A stretch of 64,000 bases of DNA from Magicicada septendecula (taxonomy: Eukaryota; Arthropoda; Insecta; Hemiptera; Cicadidae). The notes beneath the pieces were generated by a model, which did no database searches, was not told where the DNA came from, and saw only the letters and a program-made list of their open reading frames with translations. Positions 55,943-64,000 of this stretch are shown here, one piece after another (the first letter of the stretch is position 1; every line of letters begins with the position of its first letter). The translations under genes and the position numbers were made by a program. The stretch covers positions 356,721,802 to 356,785,801 of the forward strand of contig CM068374.1 in the NCBI GenBank assembly GCA_034769895.1, read 5' to 3'.

Positions 55943-56925
55943 ATAATATTCATGTTTAATCTGGTATCCAAGTCACTTGATCGAATTAATAAATTAATTT
56001 ACCTTCAATAATCCCCCTTGTGACTTCTTATAATTCTCTTCTATTACGCGTTTCGGAGATGGAGTGTGGAGATGGAGCATAGTCTCCGAAACGCGTAACA
56101 GAAGAGATTTATAAGAAGTCACAAGGCGGATTATTGAAGGGAAATTAATTTATTAATTCGATCAAGTGACTTGGATACCAGATTAAATATGAATATTAAG
56201 TTAGAGCCTAGCCAAGCAGTATGGTACAGTATTTAAATTCCAAAATGTCAAAATCCAGTTATTAAAAACTAACTTGCATATTAAATTCAATAAAATTTGT
56301 TTACAAAAGAACATAACGCCTAAGTATGCTACCGTGAAAATTAATTGCTCTTCCAAGGCCGCGAAAATAACATGCTTCTATATTGGACAGACGGGGAGAG
56401 GTTTCCTCAAACGTTTTAGGGAACATATACCCAAGAAAATAAGGAATGTTAACAGCATCAAATCTAATTACGCCCGACACCTGACTTCACACAATCATAA
56501 TTACACAGATTTTAATTCCAACTTAATACCGTTGCATGTATGTAAGAAGGGCCGTTTCATGAATCCCTTGGAGGAGTTTGTAATTTATGGTGCATACGCA
56601 AACCTTCAGTCGCGATTTCGTATTAAATGATCAACTGAATTTTGGATCCAACCGCTTGTACGATACTGCCTTGAGTCTGCTCGCTAAGACTTCGATAAAG
56701 TAACAACCGTTCAGTAGCAGATTGAACTTGAACGGGTGCGCACTCAACATCGCGTATAGTTCTTATGCAAATTGACATTTTTTATTATTTAACGATCTCG
56801 TAAGAGTGATATAGTTTTATTTTTTATTTTACTATCTGAAGATGGAGCATAGTCTCTGAAACGCGTAATAGAAGAAATTTATAAGAAGTCACAAGGCGGA
56901 TTATTGAAGGTAAATTAATTTATTA
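55943..56925 (+). mobile_element. Penelope-like element insertion (983 bp) with 7-bp target duplication
   Basis: Flanked by GTACTTT at 55936-55942 and 56926-56932 inside T3. It opens with a 255-bp near-palindrome (55944-56198, centre 56071), two head-to-head terminal segments, then a GIY-YIG relic (56274-56636), and ends with a third, direct terminal segment (56836-56925). The last carries CTGAAGA (56836-56842), a GGAG...CTCT hairpin and GAAACGCG (56858-56865). Inverted 5' and direct 3' pseudo-LTRs with hammerhead-like cores and a GIY-YIG nuclease are the hallmarks of PLEs. Confidence 0.85.
56274..56636 (+). pseudogene. PLE GIY-YIG endonuclease domain, truncated
   Basis: There is no ATG; the frame enters from a degenerate upstream region. 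KITCFYIGQTGRGFLKRFRE at residues about 32-51 holds the YIG motif and catalytic Arg. SNYARHLTSHNHNYTDFNSN follows, then KKGRFMNPLEEFVIYGAYAN with the catalytic Glu. The stop is at about 56628-56630. The GIY half is missing: KITC is joined directly to FYIG, so the NxCxKC-like linker is deleted. The RT that should precede it is absent, leaving about a quarter of a PLE protein. Confidence 0.88.
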
Positions 56926-57075
56926 GTACTTTTTAAGTTTAAAATATTTCCAAATTTTTGAAATTTCATATTTCCTAGATTGCAGGGCCCAAAAATTGGA
57001 CCAAAAGTTATGGAAAATTGTAAATATCCAGCCGCGTGTGTCAAATTAAAGGGAATTTCAACATAAATCGTTTGG
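56926..57075. mobile_element. T-family repeat (T3), right part
   Basis: Resumes GTACTTTTTAAGTTT and continues with the T unit (CCAAATTTTTGAAATTTC, CAGGGCCCAAAAATTGG, GTCAAATTAAAGGGAATTTC). Confidence 0.5.
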
Positions 57076-58070
57076 TTAGAATTTCTAGTGTTTATTGTGT
57101 GATTGCTCTATAGCTGTTACTTTACTAAACAAAAAACAGTAGGGTAATAGGGATTTTCGTATTTTTCTGATAATTGAATAGTTATCTAATGTGAAAGTTT
57201 ATCCCATAATAAATGTACTTCGTTACAAATAGTGAGCGAGTTCGGCAGCTCATGGAGCGTACTAGTATAGTATGATTCAAACCAAACGTAAAACGCGGTA
57301 AAGATTACGAATTACGATTCGCGAGTTATCATGCGGCTACAAAAGTCAGTAGTTTTCGTAAATGAAACTTTGTGCGTCGATCGTTCTCGTACGATGGTCT
57401 CCACCATGCTCTAACTGTACAAACTATTTCCCGGTTCAGGTTCCCGTTGAGTCAAGACATAAACACGCAGTTGAATAACGGCTATCGGCGGTCTTGTCGG
57501 TTGCGACTGAACAACATTTTTACCTGTTCTTACGCGGTCAATTGCGCCCCGAACTTTCACTTACCGACCGAATCTGTTATTTATAAACGTTCCTATTCTG
57601 AACTTCGATGACATTTCAATTCTGCAACTTTTCATTTGTGCGAGTAACCTCTTCCAATATTTTTGTTACGTTAGATTAGATCAGGTCAGGTTAGGTTGGG
57701 TTAGTTTAGGTTATGTTACGCTAGCAATGAGTAGAATTATAATGGTAATTTCGTTATTATTATGACATGAAAATGCAATGATCGTCACTGACCGGGTTCA
57801 AATTTCCACCTGGGTCGCAACTGACCACGGCCGCTCTGGGAAATGTTAAATTTGGCAAAAGAAATCAAAATATATCTGGCTTGAGTGCCTCGATCGGACA
57901 GCTTAGATCGGACATCGAAAAAGCAGTTCCCTCTGTTTTTCAGCTCACAAGGCACGCCACCGAAATGTTGCCACCGGCTCACTTATTAAGATTTACAGGA
58001 AATGTATTAGGTTCGCATACGAATCTCAAGCACTGGCTTACTGTTTATTTTGTTTCTCTAATTCCATTTA
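57076..58070. other. Spacer with degenerate GGTTA repeats
   Basis: At 57670-57716 there is a run of GGTTAGGTTGGGTTAG-type imperfect repeats. No gene is recognised; 57240-57610 is somewhat CpG-richer with a 79-codon frame of no known similarity. Confidence 0.35.
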
Positions 58071-58494
58071 CAGAATTAACACTGTTGCACACCACTATAG
58101 AAAAATTATTCAGATTAGCACTTTCAAGTTTCACAGCTCGTCATCAGATCGGAAATGGTGTCCTTATTTCCGATCTGATGATGAGCTGTGAATGTTGAAA
58201 GCGCTAATCTGAACAGTTTTTCTATATTCTCACGTAAGCTTCTGCGGCCGGTGCCCATTATGTTTTTAAAGTCTTCTTCCGGTATGGACACCGTCAAAAA
58301 TGTCTTGTATGACAACGTTTCACGCATATTACAATGAGTATCCTCAGGTCTAAGTGGACGCTCTTAGACATGAGGATACTCATTGTAATACGAGTGAAAC
58401 GTTGACATACAAGGCATTTTTGACGCGAACCATACCGGAGGAATACTTTAAAAACATAATTTTTCTATAGTGATGTGCAACAGTGTTAATTCTG
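58071..58494 (+). mobile_element. Outer PLE-type foldback, interrupted by a second foldback
   Basis: The outer arms are CAGAATTAACACTGTTGCAC (58071) and the inverted GTGCAACAGTGTTAATTCTG (ending 58494). The first half is itself a palindrome (about 58100-58215). Its right side holds CTGATGA (58175-58181, canonical), a short hairpin and GAAAGCGC (58197-58204). Same family as 18400-18553, which lacks the inner insert. Confidence 0.72.
58227..58459 (+). mobile_element. Inner 233-bp PLE-type foldback with 10-bp target duplication
   Basis: Flanked by TTTTTCTATA at 58217-58226 and 58460-58469. The arms (from 58258 and to 58459) are reverse complements with a loop of about 24 bp. In the right half TGAGGA is followed by a perfect ACTC...GAGT stem and GAAACG (about 58370-58405); the reverse half has the same order with CCTGAGGA. 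This is a hammerhead-like layout with CTGAGGA instead of CTGATGA. Confidence 0.75.
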
Positions 58495-59589
58495 TTTGTG
58501 ATTATAAGCACTAACACAACTTTATTAATTAAATATTTCCATTTACTTGCTTTACAGTATGAACTATCGGTGGGGTATGATAGCACATGCATTTGTGAGC
58601 TGGCTTTTACACGTGCGACTGTACGTAACGTTTGTTTTCCAGTAACAGCATAAGGTAATAAAGGATTAGTGCGACACTGAAATGGCTGTTTTATGTTTGG
58701 TGGCTACTTTATTACCTTCCTTCTCTGATAATCCTATTTGTCGTGACGTCGGTATCTTAGGTCAACTAATACGTGTCTGTTAGTTTTCCACTGCTAGTTT
58801 GATTGAAATCCCACCTTTCTACAGCTTGACAGCCCCTTGACAAAAAACTTGTCAAGCCGATTTTTTGATGACGGTATGACTATTACTTATTTCTGGCGTA
58901 TGGCAGTGCTGTGGATGCCTTGTAAAGATAGTGCCTTGTCCTAGCTCGGTTCACCAAGCTAGACAGCACAGTATTGTTTGTATAAGAGTAGGGATTGTGT
59001 TATGCCATTCAACGAGTGGGAAAATATTATAATAAGAACAAGTTTAATCACAAACTTGTGGAAAACGTTTCTTCTTCTTCGTCTGTTCCTCTTCAAGCAT
59101 TAGGCCTGCAGCCTGTTACACCCCCGGCTAAGTACAACTCACGCTCCTCCACCGCAAGAGAAACTTGTCTAGTCCATGCATGCCAGACAAGACCGCTGAA
59201 TTACTTGTTCCCAGTTGTAGGTGTTGGTAGGCAGACCAAATCGTGACCTTAACTCGACCGCTACACAGCCGTTAAGATTGAGTCTCTAACGTTACTACTG
59301 TGCCGGCCTTCCCCACAGACACGTTTCTGCAGCATTAAATGTTTGATACATAACTAATTTGTGTTCTGCAAAAGTTAGCTCCACGTACTAATCGAGGATA
59401 TTTAAGAAAAAACTTTGTATTTAATTAAACTATTTGCATTTAATTTACCTTAATCGGTGAAAACGTTCCAATAATGTTGTGAACTGTGATGAACGTGTTA
59501 TGCAGGCACGATTTCATATAGTGTTGCAGTCACATTCTTCTTCTTCTTTCATTAGAGCTCCGCATCAATCCTCCTCCATTCCCCTCTAC
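58495..59589. other. Spacer up to the duplication junction
   Basis: No gene is recognised. If the duplication is tandem, this is the end of the first 13.2-kb unit. A TTC triplet run lies at about 59536-59549. Confidence 0.35.
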
Positions 59590-60760
59590 AAAATTTGAAA
59601 TTTCCAAAAGTTAACACTACATTCGGACGTTAGTCAAAACGTTGTCTTTAATTTCATTCCGCACATAAATTTTGCAATTTTATCAAAATTGTCACCCTTT
59701 TTTGGGCCTTGATGTCCATAAGTTTTGAAAATGTTCAAAAACGAAAAGTATATTCAGAGTGTTGTTAAACTTCCCTTAATTTTAATAACCTCACATGGGC
59801 TTTTGCTATTTATTTACAACTTTATCCCCCTCACATTTTAGCCACTCCCTTACCTGTTTTGGGGAGGATCAATCTCATGAACAATAGGGTTATGTAGGGT
59901 TAAAGTGTAGATGTCGGTTAATGGTTTAAAGTTTCATGAAAATCTGTTGATGTCTTCAAAGGTTATCGTGAGACATACCCCAAACAGGAGAGAGACAGAC
60001 AAATTCCAAACGGTCGAGTGAAAACTGAGAACTCGCTTCGCTCTTTCAATTATAGAATTTACTTGCAGAAGAGAGTTATAATTATGCTAATATCACTTAA
60101 CATTATTCAACACGATACGTCTTACGTATCTGAACCTGCCTACCTTCTCTCGTCTTTTCTTTGATATTTCTACTCTCATATCTCATATCAAATTTATTCG
60201 CAACACCTTCTTTTTTCCTACAGTGGTTATTGTTCCGTATCCTTCAATCCGAATTTATAATCTGTGTAACGTTCTTTGGATGCTTGCTGTGTCGTCCGTT
60301 AAAATAACCACAGGATTAGCGAATGCTAAACAGTGTTGATATCCTTATTTCTGTGTTATCTGTTTCCTGTCGACCCAAACTGCTAGTTATCATGCCCACT
60401 ACGTGTATATTGAACAAGGTAAATACAAAATAACGTCTTTGTCTCTCTTCTCCCAATATCGATTCTCTGTGACAACACATTCAAAAATCGTTGAATATGC
60501 TCACTGACAGAAATCGTTAGGCGGAGACAAAAGTCTTAACCAGAGTTGTTAGACAATAGGAACGCTTAACCCCTAGACGGTAATGTATCGTGGTAAACCA
60601 AGAAAATAATTGAGCAGATTGCAGATTATAGCAGAATTTCGGTAATTATCTGTCATTCTGTGGTTTTGACTTTAACGAGAACTTGAAAAGAAGATTGATC
60701 GAAACAACTTCTGTTATTATCATAGACGCCTTTTCATTCTCGCATAACCCTTTAATCTAG

Positions 60761-61285
60761 TGTTACGACGGTCTGCTGATCGTCGTATGGTACAGTGAAA
60801 AACAAATACAAGACACCGATTAAGTCACTAATCACCAGCTTTAATTAACACAATTAAACAGTTTCTAATCAACAAGATAGTCTCTTAACAACAAATCAAA
60901 TAAAATTGTTCACACGTAATAAAATGTCAACTAACATAAAACACAATTTGTATTACAATTGTCACGCACGATTATAAAACATATAACACTTCGCGATAAT
61001 TCTACGAACCGCACTCAAAGAAATCGCAACTCAAACTGAAATGAACGTCTCTGAGTACTTGTATTTATACCCCGCCGAAGTACCAGAATATTCCATATTG
61101 CTCAGCAAGAATGCTACTAGAAAACACCAGAACATAATTGGTTACGGTATTACACACAGCAGGCGCGGACCAGTGAGTGCGGAACAATCTCGCAACGCAT
61201 GTCGAGAATCACGTACGCACACACTACAGCCGGATTCCACTGGATCGTTCGAGAAACACGTAGATTGTTCTTAAATGTCGTAACA
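60761..61285. mobile_element. LTR-like repeat L3 (duplicate of L2)
   Basis: Same TGTTACGAC...GTCGTAACA ends, three differences from L2 noticed (one inserted A near 60886 and two substitutions near 61151 and 61242). Confidence 0.6.
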
Positions 61286-61568
61286 CTATTTTCCATCTTT
61301 TCAGTCTATCTTCTTAGTGTTCAGTATACTCGTTTTCACTATAGTACTCGTATACTCAGTGGAAGTTTCGCCTTATACTCTCTGAACTGTTATCGGAATC
61401 TGTTAAATACGAATACCTTTCCTCTATCAAAATATCCGCCAACCGCTCAGCGCCCTGCCGATCGTAAAATAAAATATTTGTATGTTTTAATTTAGGCTAA
61501 CTACACATTTACGAAGAAGTATTGACTTTAGGATTCCACTGAGTACGCTTTTGTGATTTAAAAAAATT

Positions 61569-62292
61569 CAAGTCCTAAACCACGACAAACGAATATCCCG
61601 CTGGAACCCGTATATATATACCCCGTGAATCCACCTTCACAGCAGGTCAATTCGTAAACAGGTCTACTTGCCACTACCCTATTGGCACAGCTGCGTTAAG
61701 CCACACCCAACTTTGTCTGCTTACGTAACACTTATTGTACTACAGTCTGACGGAATCCACAATCTCATCCTTGCAAAATATGGTAAAATATTTCTTCATT
61801 ACTAAATTCTGTTTGTATGTTCATTAGTATATTACTCTTCTTCTTTTTTACCTTTAAAATTTCTATTTATCGTGAGACATACCCCAAACAGTAGACAGGC
61901 AGACAGACAGACAGACAAATGACAAACGGTCGAGTCAAAACAGAATTCGCTTCGCTCTTTCAATTATAAAATTTACTTGCAGAAGAAAGTTATAATTATG
62001 CTAATATCATTTAACATTACTCAACATGATACGCCTTAAGTATCTGAACCTGCCTGTCTGTTGTCGTCTTTTCTTTGATACTTCTACTCTCATATCTCTC
62101 TTACAATTTATTCTCAACGCCGTCTTTTTCCCACCTTATTTTATAGTAGGTAGCAGGGACGTGGCTAACCGAGCTGAGCCAATAGGGTAGTGGCAAGTAG
62201 ACTTGTTTCCGAATTGACCAGCCGTGAAGGCGGATTGACGGGTGTATATACGGGTTCCAGCGGGATATTCTTTTGTCGTGGTTTAGAACCTG
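61569..62292. repeat. Inverted-repeat unit, duplicate of 48350-49073
   Basis: Arms 61569-61709 and 62157-62292 with the same loop; one substitution near 62288 relative to copy 1. Confidence 0.65.
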
Positions 62293-62308
62293 AAAATGGT
62301 GTAAACAT

Positions 62309-62709
62309 GAAAGGCCTCGTCCGGAACATGACAAGTAGCAGTTCAGCAAGTAAACACGCCAAAGTTGGAATAACAGAGACTGCTAATTCAAATAACAAGA
62401 TAAGCATTACTTCTTGCTCAATTCTCAAGGCATTGTTTTTTAAGTCGGCGACAAAACCATATGCGTTCATAATGTACACACCAAGAATTGCTTCATCCAC
62501 AGTGTCTGCGACAAGTGCTTGGTGATCAAACTCAAGTCGACCGAGGCCAAACACTTTCACAGGCCTTCCAGTAGCTATTCACAAACTGCAAGAGTAGGAT
62601 TGGCTTGAGATTTTTCACTAGATCAGGACGCACAATGGAAACTGTAGTGCCCTTGCCAACTGTAATTGCAGTAGGCCTGTCATGAAGGAATCTGTTAACT
62701 ACCAAGCTC
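62309..62709 (-). pseudogene. Gypsy-type protease fragment, duplicate
   Basis: Same broken active site as at 49090-49490. One residue differs (LEFDHQAL against LEFDLQAL), so both copies were already dead when duplicated. Confidence 0.7.
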
Positions 62710-62808
62710 CTGCTGTTTTTCTGAAGTGTAGAAATTTAGTACTGTCTAGAGGCTTTGTTTCACCAGTTAGTCAGCAAATAATTCAAATAACAAGATGAAT
62801 AAGACATT

Positions 62809-63600
62809 TTTATATGAACCGTGTTATGTTTTGTATACACACGTGTGCTGCACTGTGCGCGTTTTGCGTGTGCGACTTGTATGTCTTTTGCGAACCCAAG
62901 ACAGCTAAACGGGATTCCAAATTAAACACACTTTCTCAGTATCCACGTTGTGTAAATTTAATTGAACATTAATTTTGGTTTTTGTACCCTTTATACCTTT
63001 CGCGAACTGTTGTGTACATTTTGTTACGTATGCAAATGAAAAGTTAATGTTCCCACTGTGTGGACGTAATGAAAGGGGTCGTCCCTTTACAGCAGCACGG
63101 TAAATACGCGGCGAGACCTTGTTGTGCGTGCGCGCGCGCGCTGTTAAAGCACACTACAGTGTTGTGAAAGAGATTCGATGCCACTAGTAACTTTGCTTCG
63201 TGTAATTACTTCATTTGCAGAAGAAGGTACTTGTAACTTGGCCGTTTCCTCTTATCACACTCCTCGTTTGTAACACGTGTACCGAGTATTGTCAAAATGA
63301 TTAAAAACCGGGCTGTCAGGCGGTGGTCGGTAGCTGTATATCAGCAACATCGTCGGCAACGTTTCGAATCCTACTCTTCCTCAGGCCGCAGAGTGTTGTG
63401 TAACAATTACGGCGGGCGATACCCGACAACGTACCCAGGTGCTCGCTACGTTTACCTGCTGCACGGCGGAATGAACTATCGAAATAGTATTGTTCTTATG
63501 TACGATGCGGACTTTAAATGAGAGAACAAAATCTAAACCAGAGACAATCATCATCATCACTTAGCTGCTTGAATTAGACATTCGCATGTTCCGTCTTAGG
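62809..63600. repeat. Duplicate of the 49590-50390 repeat
   Basis: Carries a 9-bp deletion relative to copy 1 near 62840 (one ACACACGTA unit), which shifts the offset to 13,210. Confidence 0.75.
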
Positions 63601-64000
63601 CAGGGGCGAATCCAGCAATCAATTTTGGGGGGGGATATGAGAATATGGACCATTCTTTCATAGTCTAAAATATAAATGATAGGAATGAGTGAAGATAAAT
63701 ACAGTGGAACTTGGTTATAACGTCATTGAAGGGACCAAAAAAATAATAACGTTATGTCCGAGTGACGTTATAAAAGAGTTGTTATAAAAGACCCTTTTTA
63801 ATCACTAGTAAGGAAGGAGAAATAAAAAGAAATGATCTTTGCATTATTAACATTATTCGTGATATTTATTCTATAGTTTACAAACTGCATTTCATTTATA
63901 CAAACAGCATGAACAATATTTTAAAAGATCAAAAAGAAAGTACATGTAACTTACATTTAGGCTTGCTGTCGAAAGTAATACGTAATTTTCTTTTGAACGC
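63601..64000. mobile_element. hAT MITE left end with nested Tigger, truncated by window edge
   Basis: CAGGGGCGAATCC at 63601; the Tigger begins CAGTGGAACTTGG at 63702 after TA. The right ends lie outside the window. Confidence 0.9.

Larger units (their letters stand above)
59590..64000. repeat. Duplicated segment, copy 2 (runs off the window)
   Basis: Direct copy of 46372-50790. It begins abruptly at AAAATTTGAAATTTCC; the base to the left has no T-family homology, so the junction is sharp. All features of copy 1, including the Tigger insertion, are present. Confidence 0.97.

Noticed and set aside
57670-57716. Degenerate GGTTAGGTTGGGTTAG run as an internal telomere (insect TTAGG)
   Set aside because: The period wavers between five and six bases and the run is under 50 bp. 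Such AGGTTA runs are common in insect genomes away from telomeres.
57785-57830. GGGTTCAAATTTCC as a tRNA T-arm
   Set aside because: No matching acceptor, D-arm or anticodon stem lies upstream at the right distance.

Overview
The window looks like intergenic DNA from a large, repeat-rich animal genome, most likely an insect. The evidence is the mix of transposable elements (non-LTR retrotransposons with a C-terminal region like those of insect elements, mariner, pogo/Tigger, hAT, Helitron and Penelope-like elements), long dinucleotide arrays and low GC. The frequent TAGGCCT core hints at a polyneopteran (cockroach or termite-like) genome, but that is only a hint. I find no intact host gene, tRNA, rRNA or CRISPR array. 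Every recognisable coding stretch belongs to a mobile element and nearly all are broken.

Layout. 0-12 kb: a Helitron-like N-terminal relic (796-1257), a non-LTR RT relic on the minus strand (1569-2408), a decayed mariner copy (2785-3648), the first copy of a TIR family called M here (3870-4560), a hAT-like element (5111-6334), a pogo-like element with TA target duplications (7099-8040) and several nested hAT-like repeats (8047-11446). 12-20 kb: a non-LTR RT split by a short hammerhead-like insertion, a Penelope-like element (PLE) whose RT/endonuclease region carries a long TG array, a hAT MITE, a mariner with a lost catalytic residue, and two PLE-type palindromes. 21-29 kb: an RT relic, a row of primer-binding-site-like modules, then about 4.5 kb of T-rich minisatellite-bearing DNA. 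29-46 kb: mariner, M, T and LTR-like repeats, a non-LTR insertion with a 5' inversion and a clean 12-bp target duplication, and more hAT and pogo MITEs. 46-64 kb: a segment of about 4.4 kb occurs twice in direct orientation, 13.2 kb apart, at about 99.6% identity. It looks like the start of a tandem duplication whose second copy runs off the window. Between the copies lie a nested Tigger-in-hAT pair, a mariner, a PLE with a GIY-YIG remnant and nested hammerhead-bearing foldbacks.

Main theme. At least seven independent PLE-derived modules of 150-1000 bp carry a hammerhead-ribozyme-like core: CTGANGA (or a close variant), a stem II hairpin, then GAAA. Several are bounded by target duplications, and related repeats elsewhere in the window serve as empty sites. 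Nested insertions let the order of several events be read directly from the sequence. Family calls come from motifs read by eye; no database search was run.
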